Shown piece by piece: positions 35,470-43,549 of a DNA stretch of 64,000 bases. Below the pieces are notes generated by a model. It did not search any database and was not told where the DNA came from. It was given only the letters and a program-made list of their open reading frames with translations. Origin of the DNA: Mycobacterium sp. PSTR-4-N (GTDB taxonomy: Bacteria; Actinomycetota; Actinomycetes; Mycobacteriales; Mycobacteriaceae). Location: contig NZ_JAKRFN010000006.1 in NCBI RefSeq assembly GCF_022348085.1, positions 62,001 to 126,000 of the forward strand. The letters are read 5' to 3'. A program made the position numbers and the translations under genes. Within the stretch, counting starts at the first letter, position 1, and every line of letters begins with the position of its first letter.

Positions 35470-36636
35470 CTACACTCCGAGGTCGCGCCGAAAGCCCTCT
35501 GGCACAATGACACTGGCGGGCTGCAGTTCTTGAATGGACGACAACCCGAGGCCGAGTAGCGCGGAATCGATTCCGCCGCGCAAGATGTCGAGGACGTTCT
35601 CGACGCCGGCCTGCCCGCCGGCGGCCAGCCCCCACAGGTACGCGCGCCCGATCATCACCGCCCGCGCGCCGAGGGCGACGGCCTTGACGACGTCGGACCC
35701 GCGACGGATGCCGCCGTCGAGCACGATCTCCAGCTGGTCGCCGACCGCCTCGGCGATGGCGGGCAGCGCACGGATCGCTGCCGGGGTGCCGTCCAGGTTG
35801 TTGCCGCCGTGGTTGGACACCGAGATCGCGGTGACGCCGGCGTCGACGGCGCGCCGGGCGTCGTCGACGCGCATCACGCCCTTGAGCATGAAGGGCCCGC
35901 CCCACTGTTCCCGCAGCCAGGCGATGTCGTCCCAGGTCGGCAGCGGCGTCTGCATCCATTCGCCGTAGGCGCCGAAGAAGGTCGGCGCGGCGCCGCCGTC
36001 GGCGAGGTTGGGCGCGGTCAGGTCCGGCACCCGTCCCGTCTTCGCGAACTCGAGAAGCCACCGCGGCCTGCGGAGCCCTTCGGGAGCGAAGCGCAGCATC
36101 GCCTTGAGGTCCATCCGTTCCGGGATGGCCGGGCTGCCCCAGTCTCTGCCGTTGGAGAAGGACCAGTCGGTGGTGATGATCAGGCCCGCCGCGCCCGCGC
36201 GGCGCGCTCGCTCCATGCGGGCCAGCAGCTTGTCCCGGCCGCCGGTCCAGTACATCTGGAAGAACGTGGCCGGGTTGGCGAGCGTGACCTCCTCGATCGG
36301 CTTGCTCGCGAACGACGACAGACCGATCGCGGTGCCGCGGGCGGCCGCCGCGCGGGCCACCGCCACCTCGCCGTCCGGATGGACCGCCTGTACGCCGGTC
36401 GGAGAGATCAGCACGGGAAGCGAGATCGCCTGTCCCATCACCGTGGTCGCCACGTCACGCTTACCGGACAGGCCGGCCACGTGCGGTGCGAATCCCAGCT
36501 CGGCGAACGCCGCCGTGTTGTCCGATACCGTGACGCCCTTCTCGGAACCGGCGACGAGTGCGCTGTACACGCTGGGTGGCAGTCGCTTCCGGGCTCGTCG
36601 TTGCGCGTCGGCGACTGTCTCGAACCAGGCGGCCAT
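35470..36636 (-). CDS. MftD-like FMN-dependent alpha-hydroxy-acid dehydrogenase
   Basis: A 388-residue FMN-binding TIM-barrel enzyme, highly similar to MftD, which oxidatively deaminates the mycofactocin precursor AHDP to premycofactocin. The MftD-like N-terminus (WFETVADAQRRARKRLPPSV), the active-site SNHGGNNLDGTP, and the phosphate-binding VLDGGIRRGSDVVKAVALGA are visible. AGGAG is five bases before ATG 36636. No mftA, mftB or mftC is near, so this is a paralogue outside the main cluster, transcribed away from mftM 156 bases away. It may be a second MftD or act on a related hydroxy acid. Confidence 0.83.
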   Translation of the reverse strand: MAAWFETVADAQRRARKRLPPSVYSALVAGSEKGVTVSDNTAAFAELGFAPHVAGLSGKRDVATTVMGQAISLPVLISPTGVQAVHPDGEVAVARAAAARGTAIGLSSFASKPIEEVTLANPATFFQMYWTGGRDKLLARMERARRAGAAGLIITTDWSFSNGRDWGSPAIPERMDLKAMLRFAPEGLRRPRWLLEFAKTGRVPDLTAPNLADGGAAPTFFGAYGEWMQTPLPTWDDIAWLREQWGGPFMLKGVMRVDDARRAVDAGVTAISVSNHGGNNLDGTPAAIRALPAIAEAVGDQLEIVLDGGIRRGSDVVKAVALGARAVMIGRAYLWGLAAGGQAGVENVLDILRGGIDSALLGLGLSSIQELQPASVIVPEGFRRDLGV

Positions 36637-36792
36637 GGTGACTCCTCTGCATCTCGGTGCCGTCCACGGTAGAAGCCCGACCGAGGCGCCAGAACTCGCC
36701 GATCGGACAGTACCCACCCACCCGGGCGGCCCGCACATCGCACCCGATCGGGGCACGCGAGCACCGCCCACCATCTCCTAGCGTCAGCGAAT

Positions 36793-37665
36793 ATGCAAGC
36801 AGCTCAACTCGATCCGCTAGCACCGTCGCCCCGGGGCCTGTGGAGCAGCCACGGCATCCGGGTCAGTCGCCGGCGGGGCCCGCACCGACCCCACCGCAGC
36901 GCGGCAACGGTGTGCGCGGGCAGGTTCTGTGTGCAGCGGCGTGACGAACTGCTCAGTGTCGAGCACGATCTGGGTCCCGCGGAGCTGTCCGACGCGCTGA
37001 CCTCGCTGCTGACCGAGCACCTCGTCGACACCGAGGTACTGCGCGGACAGGCGGAGTTCGAGCTGGTCTTCACCGGGGTGGTCCGCTCGACCGTCGACGG
37101 CAGCGTGGCATCCTGGCTGCGGTTCTATCGCAATTCGCTGGCTGCCCTCGACCGCGGTGCCACTGCCTTCGGGCCCATCCACGCCGAAGCGCAGGCGCAG
37201 GTGCTCGGCACCCGATTGCTCGATCTGGGATCGTGTTTCGGCTTCTTTCCCCTGCGCATGGCCCGCCACATCGAGGTCACCGCAACCGATCTCAGCGCCT
37301 CGACCATGCGACTCCTCGCCGCCGTGAGCCCACGGCTACAGCGTCCGCTGACCACGCTGGCCTGCGATGCGACAGCCGTGCCGCTGCCGTCGGGCAGCGC
37401 AGACACCGTCACCGTGCTGCACCTGATCGAACATCTCCCGGACGCGGTGATGATCGCGGTCTGCGACGAGGCGCTGCGCCTGGCGCGCCGCCGGGTGGTG
37501 ATCGCCGTCCCCTTCGAAGACGAGCCACGCGCCTGCTACGGACACCTGCAGCGCTTCGACCGCTCACGCATGCAGGGTCTGGCCGACGACCTGATGCGCC
37601 GCCATCGCGGAATCTCCGCACGCACCTTCGAGTTCCACGGCGGCTGGCTGATCCTCGACCGTTAG
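36793..37665 (+). CDS. mftM: Mycofactocin oligosaccharide methyltransferase MftM
   Basis: A 290-residue class I SAM methyltransferase, expected to 2-O-methylate the glucose chain of mycofactocin. The SAM motif LLDLGSCFGFFPLRMA, the following TATDLSASTM, TLHLIEH-like segment (TVLHLIEHLP), VVIAVPFEDEP, and the closing HHGGW-like FHGGWLILDR match the MftM family as I recall it. MftM lies outside the mft cluster in M. smegmatis too. The start is ATG 36793. Its stop overlaps the response regulator stop by four bases on the opposite strand. Confidence 0.85.
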   Translation: MQAAQLDPLAPSPRGLWSSHGIRVSRRRGPHRPHRSAATVCAGRFCVQRRDELLSVEHDLGPAELSDALTSLLTEHLVDTEVLRGQAEFELVFTGVVRSTVDGSVASWLRFYRNSLAALDRGATAFGPIHAEAQAQVLGTRLLDLGSCFGFFPLRMARHIEVTATDLSASTMRLLAAVSPRLQRPLTTLACDATAVPLPSGSADTVTVLHLIEHLPDAVMIAVCDEALRLARRRVVIAVPFEDEPRACYGHLQRFDRSRMQGLADDLMRRHRGISARTFEFHGGWLILDR

Positions 37666-38300
37666 ATCAGGCCCCGCTTGCTCGCGGCGTACACCGCCTC
37701 GGCCCGTCTGCTCACCTCGAGCTTGCGCATGATGTTGCTGACGTGGAACTTCGCCGTCGTCGCAGAGATGTAGAGCTTCTCGCCGATCTTGTTGTTGGAC
37801 AGCCCCGCCGCCAGCAGCCGCAACACCTCGACCTCCCGGTCGGTCAGCTGCGCCTTGGGTTCACCGCGGCCCGACAGGGAGCGGACCACCGCCGCGGCGC
37901 TGCGCGAGTCGAACGCGCTGTCCCCGGCGGAGATCGCGCGGATCGCGCGGACCAGCTCGGTGGTGTCGACGTCCTTGACGACGTAGCCGCGGGCGCCGGC
38001 ATGGACGGCGCGCACCACCAGGTCCTCGTCGAGGAATGTGGTGAGGATCAGCAGGCCCAGGCCGGGATAGGCGGCGGAGAGCTTGCCGCACAGCGTCAGT
38101 CCTTCGAACTCCGAGCCCGCCGAGAGTTTGAGGTCGAGCAGCACGACGTCGGGCGAGGTGGCGCGCACAACCGCTTCGGCCTCGGCCTCCGAGGCCGCCT
38201 CGCCGACGACCACGAGGTCGTCGGCGCGTTCGAGCACCGACCGCAGACCTTGGCGCAGGATCGCGTGGTCGTCGACGAGGACCAGCCTGATGGGTGTCAT
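37662..38300 (-). CDS. NarL/LuxR-type response regulator
   Basis: A 212-residue response regulator. The receiver domain has D10-D11, phospho-acceptor D56 (VVLLDLKLS), T87 and K109; the LuxR-type helix-turn-helix spans about 148-210 (LTDREVEVLRLLAAG). Its ATG overlaps the stop of the upstream sensor kinase as ATGA, so the two form a cognate pair. From memory, the M. smegmatis pair in this position (called MnoS/MnoR) controls the downstream alcohol dehydrogenases; that would fit the divergent and adjacent genes here. Confidence 0.9.
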   Translation of the reverse strand: MTPIRLVLVDDHAILRQGLRSVLERADDLVVVGEAASEAEAEAVVRATSPDVVLLDLKLSAGSEFEGLTLCGKLSAAYPGLGLLILTTFLDEDLVVRAVHAGARGYVVKDVDTTELVRAIRAISAGDSAFDSRSAAAVVRSLSGRGEPKAQLTDREVEVLRLLAAGLSNNKIGEKLYISATTAKFHVSNIMRKLEVSRRAEAVYAASKRGLI

Positions 38301-39646
38301 GGCATCCCACTTTCTTCGAGAACTGCTGCGCGATACGGGATGCGAGCCACGACGCGGACCCCGCCGAGGCGGGATCGGTGCACATCGAAGCCGCCGCCGT
38401 GTCCGGTCGCGCGGGCGGCCATGTTGGCCAGACCGCGGTGGCGGCCGTCGACATCGGCGGCCTCCGCCATCCTCAGCATGAGCCGGATCTTGTGGGGATC
38501 GCCCGTGCCGTCGTCGGCGATCGAGAGTGACACCGCGTCCGCGCGGTACGTGAGCCGCACGATGGCACGGGTGGCGTTGCCGTGCATCGCGGTGTTGAAC
38601 AGCGCCTCCCCCGCGATGCGCAGCAGGGCGTGCTCGACATCGCTGGGCAGCTCCCGTGCGTGCCCGTCGACGCGCAGGCTCACCCGGAGATCCTCGGGCA
38701 TGTGCACGGTGGCGAGCTGCCCCAGCATTGCGGCCAGGCTGGACCGCTGCGCGTCGGCGGGCTGGTTCAACGCATAGATCGCCGAGCGCAGCTGTTCGGT
38801 GGCTGAGCGGGTGAGCTCCTTGGCCAGATCGAGCCGCCCCGCGAGTTCGGTTGACTGCTCGGCGATCTCACTGCGGCAAACTTCGATCTGCATTCCGGCC
38901 GAGAGCACCGTCTGCGCGACGCTGTCGTGCAGTTCGCGGGCGATACGGTGACGTTCGGAGTTGAGGACCTGGTGGCGCTGGACGGCTCCGAGTTCGCGCT
39001 GGGTGGCCAGCAGTTCGGCGTTGCGCGCCTCGGACTGCTCCAAGAGCGTCACCGATTTGGTGAACAGCGCCGAATTCTGCAGCGCCACCGCGGTCTGACC
39101 GGCGAGGATGCGCATCACCATCGCATCGGTGCCGTCGAGGGTCCGGTGCGGCGAGGTCCATGCCGCGAATGCCCCGATCACCGTGCCGTCCAACTCGATC
39201 GGTACGTGGGCATGCCGGCTCTCCATCACCGGCAACCGGAACGCGGCCAGCTGTCCGCGCAGGATGTCGTTGAGTCGGTTGAGGACCGCATCCGGCAGCG
39301 CCGCACCCGGATCGGTGGCGTCGCAGAGGCCTTCGAAGGCGTAGGCCACGCCCGCGGAATCCAGGATCAGATGTCGCACACTAGCTTCGGGTAGCGCGCC
39401 GTCGGCCAGGGCCAGCAGCACCCAGTCGGCGTCCAGCGTGGCTCGCGCCGCCTCGGCCACCGCACGCACGAGCTTCTCCGGACCGTCGATCGTCTGGACC
39501 AGAGCGCGGGAGATGGTGTCCAGGGCCGCGATGACCCGGTCCAATCGCGCTGCGGTGACGCGCAACTCGGAGTAGAAGCGACCCTTGCCCGAGCGTAGGC
39601 CGGTGAGCCTGGCCAGATCGGGTTGGCCGGCGTCGGCGGCCGTCAT
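38297..39646 (-). CDS. Cytosolic sensor histidine kinase with GAF domain
   Basis: A 449-residue NarX-type histidine kinase lacking transmembrane segments. A GAF-like sensory domain covers about 45-195, a coiled linker follows, the HisKA_3 dimerisation domain has H240 in RHRIARELHDSV, and an HATPase domain spans 345-440 with ADDGTG and RGLANMAAR. The ATG at 39646 starts one base after the stop of the upstream alcohol dehydrogenase, and it overlaps the response regulator. A soluble GAF sensor implies a small intracellular signal such as an alcohol, an aldehyde or a redox cofactor; this is inference. Confidence 0.88.
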   Translation of the reverse strand: MTAADAGQPDLARLTGLRSGKGRFYSELRVTAARLDRVIAALDTISRALVQTIDGPEKLVRAVAEAARATLDADWVLLALADGALPEASVRHLILDSAGVAYAFEGLCDATDPGAALPDAVLNRLNDILRGQLAAFRLPVMESRHAHVPIELDGTVIGAFAAWTSPHRTLDGTDAMVMRILAGQTAVALQNSALFTKSVTLLEQSEARNAELLATQRELGAVQRHQVLNSERHRIARELHDSVAQTVLSAGMQIEVCRSEIAEQSTELAGRLDLAKELTRSATEQLRSAIYALNQPADAQRSSLAAMLGQLATVHMPEDLRVSLRVDGHARELPSDVEHALLRIAGEALFNTAMHGNATRAIVRLTYRADAVSLSIADDGTGDPHKIRLMLRMAEAADVDGRHRGLANMAARATGHGGGFDVHRSRLGGVRVVARIPYRAAVLEESGMP

Positions 39647-39647
39647 C

Positions 39648-40829
39648 TCACATCGCCGCCTGGAACAACGCCTGCATCTGCGCCACATCCGCGGGCCGCG
39701 GATTGGTGCTCATACACGCGTCGGACAGCGCGGTCGTCGCCAGCCGGGGCAGATCTTCGTGCCGCACACCGAGTTCGGCGAGCCCGCGGGGCACTCCGAC
39801 GTCGCGGGCCAGCCTGTCGATGCGGTCGGCCAGCGCGAGTGCTGCTTCGGCGGCAGGCATGCCGTGATCGGCCACCCCGAGGAACGTCGCGATGGTCTTG
39901 TACGGCTCGGGGTCGGTTTCGGCGTTGAACCGGATCACGTGCGGCAGCAGCACACCGTTGACGACACCGTGCGGCAGGTCGAGCAGCCCGCCCACCTGAT
40001 GGCTCATCGCGTGCGTGGCGCCGAGGATCGCGTTGGTGAACGCCAGGCCCGCTTCCAGCGCGGCCTGGGCCATGTGCACACGCGCCGGCATCTCGTCCGG
40101 GCGCGCCAGGGTGTGGGCCAGGTTGTCGGTCACCATCTGCACGGCGCGCAGCGCGTGGTGGTCGGTGAGCTGGTTGTGGCCCAGGGAGACGAACGCCTCG
40201 ATGCCGTGGGTGAGGGCGTCCAGACCGGTGGCCGCGTTGAGCCAGTCCGGCATCGTGGTGAGCAGCCGCGGATCGATCACCGTGATGTCGGGCACCAGCG
40301 CCCTGCCGAGGATCGTGATCTTGGTGTTGCGGGTGGTGTCTGTGACGATGCAGAACTGCGAGACGTCGGCGCCGGTGCCGGACGTGGACGGCACCACCAC
40401 CAGTGGCGGAATCGGCATCTCGGCCTTGTCCACACCCTCGTAGTCGAGGATGTTCCCGCCGTTGGCGGCCAGGATCGCCACGCCTTTGGCGGCGTCTATC
40501 ACCGATCCGCCACCGACGGCCACCAGCACGTCGCAGCCGGACTCGGCGTAGCGCTCGAACCCCGCGGCGATCTCGTGGTCCTTGGGGTTGGGCGTCAGGT
40601 CGTGCCACAGCCGGGTCGCGATGCCCTGGTCGGCGAGGTGTCCGACCATCTCGTCGGCCCAGCCGGCCTCGATGAGGCCGGGGTCGGTCACCAGCATCGG
40701 CCGCATCGCCCCGAGCCGCATCGCCGCGTGCGCGGCCTCGACCATCGAGGACACCCCGAACACGATCTCCGGGGCGTGGAACTTCAGCAGGCGTGACTCC
40801 ACCGCCGTGTGCGTGTGTCCTGTCGTCAC
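39648..40829 (-). CDS. Iron-containing alcohol dehydrogenase (group III)
   Basis: A 393-residue group III alcohol dehydrogenase. The nucleotide-binding AVGGGSVIDAAKG and the metal ligands D204, H208, H273 and H287 match the family spacing (4, 65, 14). It may oxidise a diol or short alcohol; the M. smegmatis gene in this position is annotated as 1,3-propanediol dehydrogenase, as I recall. The start is GTG 40829. The N-terminus contains GHTHT. It precedes the sensor kinase on the same strand. Confidence 0.88.
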   Translation of the reverse strand: MTTGHTHTAVESRLLKFHAPEIVFGVSSMVEAAHAAMRLGAMRPMLVTDPGLIEAGWADEMVGHLADQGIATRLWHDLTPNPKDHEIAAGFERYAESGCDVLVAVGGGSVIDAAKGVAILAANGGNILDYEGVDKAEMPIPPLVVVPSTSGTGADVSQFCIVTDTTRNTKITILGRALVPDITVIDPRLLTTMPDWLNAATGLDALTHGIEAFVSLGHNQLTDHHALRAVQMVTDNLAHTLARPDEMPARVHMAQAALEAGLAFTNAILGATHAMSHQVGGLLDLPHGVVNGVLLPHVIRFNAETDPEPYKTIATFLGVADHGMPAAEAALALADRIDRLARDVGVPRGLAELGVRHEDLPRLATTALSDACMSTNPRPADVAQMQALFQAAM

Positions 40830-40899
40830 CTTCTCGCCTCGCCAACCCTCGCGCCGGTCACGTGCTGTGACCGGGCGTTTCCAGGGTACGACCCGCAGG

Positions 40900-42423
40900 T
40901 CACCTGCCGACCGCTTCCGCCGCGAAATCGTGGGCGGCGCTTTCCAGACCCGTCAGGTCGGCCACCACCCGCACCCGGTCGCAGAACTCGGCGTACCGGG
41001 GCAGATCGCAGCTGCCCAGACCCCACGAGTAGCGCGGCTCCGGGGTGAGCCACACGGTTTCGCGCGCGCGGCGGGTGATCTCCTCGAACGCGGCCAGGTT
41101 GGGATCGCGGCCGTTGGTGCGACCGTCTCCGAGCACCAGCACCGTGGTGCGCCGGGTCACGGCCGACGAGTGCTCGGCCAGGAACTCGCCGAACACGGCG
41201 CCGTAGTCGGAGTTCGCCGCCGTGTCGACGACATCGCCGCCGAAGATCTGCCCGAGGGCTCGATCGTCGGGCAGCTCGCGGAACAGTTCTGTGGTCTCGG
41301 CGATGTCGGCGACGAACACGAACGATCGGACCTGGGTGAACAGGTCCTGCAGTCCGTGCACGAGGCTCAGGGTGAACCGCGACGTGGCTCGCACCGACAG
41401 GCTCACGTCGGCCAGTACGACCAGCCGGGGCCGGTCCTCGGCGCGCCGCACGGTCACCGGCATGAACGGCACCCCGTCGAAGCGCATGTTGCGGCGCATG
41501 GTCTGGCCGGAGTCGACGCGCCCCGCGGCCGCGATCCGGCGCCGGTGGGTCAGCGCGCCGTGCAGGGTGCGGGCGAGCCGGCGCAGCGAGTCCTCGAGGT
41601 CGGCGCGTTCGGCCTCCCCGATCCGGTCCACCCGGGCTTCGCGCCGCTCCCGCGTCTCGACGATCGCGGTTTCCAGCGCCAGTAGCGCCTCCAGGTGACG
41701 CCTCAGTGCCTGCGGCAGATTCTCCAGGACCCCTGCCAGCCGCCTGCGCATCGCCGCGGCGTCACCTTGGTCCCCGTCCTGGGTACCGAATTCGCCGTCC
41801 AGCCAACCGAGTAGGGCCTCCTGCTGGGCGATGGTCAGCTCCGCGTCCACGGGGGTACCGGCCGACGTCGAGAGCGTGCCGACGGTGGGCGCACCGCTCA
41901 GCCGGTCGGTGGACAGCTGCACCCGGTAGGCGTCATCGGCGCCCGTGCGGGCCTGATCGCTGAACGCGATCTCGTCGGTCAAGGCGGCCAGGTCGATCTT
42001 GTTGGCCTCCTGGTGCATGTTGTAGCGCTGGGCGAGGTCCTCCTGTTTGAAGTAGTCGCGGATGCTCGATGGCTTCCCGTGCTCGTGACCCTGCTCCGGG
42101 GTGTCGCTGGGTTGCTCTGAGAGCGTGAAGGATTCGAGCTCGCCGGTGTCGACGAGGTCGTCGTGGGCGTGGGAGTGCCCGTGCCCGGAGGCGTCGTCAC
42201 CCACCCGCACGAGGTGGAAGAACGCATCGAAGATCTCGTCGAAGACCGGCCCGTCGCGCTCGTCCTTGATCAGCGCGACGCGCAGTGCGGTGCGCAGCAC
42301 GGCCCGGGAGGACAGCACCCCGGGTTGCGCAGCGCACCGCATCGCGTCGGTCGCCTCGGGGATCGAGACCCGTACGCCGCCCAGGCGTAGGAGTCGGACG
42401 AAGCGGTGCAGCGTGGCTTCCAT
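40900..42423 (-). CDS. CoxE-like VWA-domain protein with His-rich segment
   Basis: A 507-residue cytosolic protein. Residues 1-70 form a CoxE-type N-terminal helical region, and the VWA domain (about 330-500) has the metal-ion-dependent adhesion motif DVSLS at 339-343. A His-rich patch, GHGHSHAHDD, occurs at 80-89 with GHEHG at 112-116. VWA proteins of this type act with MoxR ATPases to insert metals or remodel enzymes, as in CO dehydrogenase and nitric oxide reductase maturation. The ATPase gene ends two bases upstream. Its likely clients are the flanking iron-type dehydrogenases. Confidence 0.86.
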   Translation of the reverse strand: MEATLHRFVRLLRLGGVRVSIPEATDAMRCAAQPGVLSSRAVLRTALRVALIKDERDGPVFDEIFDAFFHLVRVGDDASGHGHSHAHDDLVDTGELESFTLSEQPSDTPEQGHEHGKPSSIRDYFKQEDLAQRYNMHQEANKIDLAALTDEIAFSDQARTGADDAYRVQLSTDRLSGAPTVGTLSTSAGTPVDAELTIAQQEALLGWLDGEFGTQDGDQGDAAAMRRRLAGVLENLPQALRRHLEALLALETAIVETRERREARVDRIGEAERADLEDSLRRLARTLHGALTHRRRIAAAGRVDSGQTMRRNMRFDGVPFMPVTVRRAEDRPRLVVLADVSLSVRATSRFTLSLVHGLQDLFTQVRSFVFVADIAETTELFRELPDDRALGQIFGGDVVDTAANSDYGAVFGEFLAEHSSAVTRRTTVLVLGDGRTNGRDPNLAAFEEITRRARETVWLTPEPRYSWGLGSCDLPRYAEFCDRVRVVADLTGLESAAHDFAAEAVGR

Positions 42424-42425
42424 GA

Positions 42426-43547
42426 CTACAGGGCGCGGCGTCGGCCCAGCAGGGTCGTCTCCGACTGCTCCGACTTCTTGGGCGTGCCGTAGTAGCCGTC
42501 CGTGAAGCGGCCGGGTTTGTCCTTGGCCAGCCGGGCGGTCCGACCGTCGCCGCCGTGATCATGGTGATCGTGGTCGTGACGGTGGTCGTGCCCGTGCGGA
42601 TGACCGTGCGAATGGTGATGGTGCTCCGGTACTTTCGCGTTCGGGTCGACCAGCCGCGGCAGCGCATCGAGTGCCTTGCGGACGTCCTTGTCGTATTTGA
42701 CCACCACCGACACGGTGTCCGAGAGCACCTGGGCGGTCAGCTCGTCGACACCCAGGACGGCCAGCGTGCGGGCCCAGTCGATGGTCTCGGAGATGCTGGG
42801 CGCCTTGCGAAGTTCCAGGTCCCGCAACCCGCGCACGACATCGACGAGCTGGGTGGCCAGCGCGTCGGACAGGCCGGTGTTCTTCGACTGCACGATCTGC
42901 AGTTCCCGCTCGGCGGCCGGATAGTCGAGGAACAGGTGAAGGCACCGCCTCTTGAGCGCTGCCGCGAGATCCCGGGTGTTGTTCGACGTGAGGATCACGT
43001 AGGGCACGTGGGTGGCGGTGAAGGTGCCCAGTTCGGGAACCGAAACCTGATATTCGCCGAGCAGTTCGAGCAGGACCGCCTCCAATGCCTCGTCGGCGCG
43101 GTCGATCTCGTCGATCAGCAGTACCACCGGTTCGTCGGACCGGACCGCCTCCAGCAGGGGGCGCGGCGCCAGGAAGCGATCGGAGAAGAACACGCTCTCC
43201 TGGGTACCGATGCGCTCGACGGCCTCGTCGAGATCCGTCGCATCGGCCACCAGCTGCCCGATCTTCTCGCGAAGGATCTGGGTGTACAGCAGCTGCTTGC
43301 CGTAATCCCATTCGTAGAGCGCCTTGGTCTCGTCCTGGCCTTCGTAGCACTGCAGGCGCAGCAGCCGGCGGCCAGTCGCAGCCGCCAGCATCTTGGCCAA
43401 TTCGGTCTTGCCGACCCCGGCGGGCCCCTCGATCAGCAGCGGCTTGTCCAGGCGGATCTGCAAGAACACGGTGGTGGCCAGGCGCTCGTCGGCGATGTAA
43501 CCCTGCCCGGCGAGCGCCTCGCGCACCTCCTCCACGGTCGCGAACAT
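42426..43547 (-). CDS. MoxR-type AAA+ ATPase with His-rich tail
   Basis: A 373-residue AAA+ ATPase. Walker A GPAGVGKT is at 41-48, Walker B VVLLIDEIDRAD at 141-152, and TSNNTRDL is the sensor 1 region. After the AAA lid, residues 309-331 contain 14 histidines in 23 positions (with Asp and Gly between them), a strong metal-binding stretch unlike ordinary MoxR. The gene sits two to three bases from both neighbours: methanol-dehydrogenase-like gene upstream and VWA gene downstream. I infer an ATP-driven metal loader for the dehydrogenase. The start is ATG 43547. Confidence 0.88.
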   Translation of the reverse strand: MFATVEEVREALAGQGYIADERLATTVFLQIRLDKPLLIEGPAGVGKTELAKMLAAATGRRLLRLQCYEGQDETKALYEWDYGKQLLYTQILREKIGQLVADATDLDEAVERIGTQESVFFSDRFLAPRPLLEAVRSDEPVVLLIDEIDRADEALEAVLLELLGEYQVSVPELGTFTATHVPYVILTSNNTRDLAAALKRRCLHLFLDYPAAERELQIVQSKNTGLSDALATQLVDVVRGLRDLELRKAPSISETIDWARTLAVLGVDELTAQVLSDTVSVVVKYDKDVRKALDALPRLVDPNAKVPEHHHHSHGHPHGHDHRHDHDHHDHGGDGRTARLAKDKPGRFTDGYYGTPKKSEQSETTLLGRRRAL

Positions 43548-43549
43548 CG

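Noticed and set aside
39585..40796. 403-codon plus-strand frame antisense to the first alcohol dehydrogenase
   Set aside because: Composition is shadow-like, and the minus-strand frame has the full metal-ligand set of iron-type dehydrogenases.
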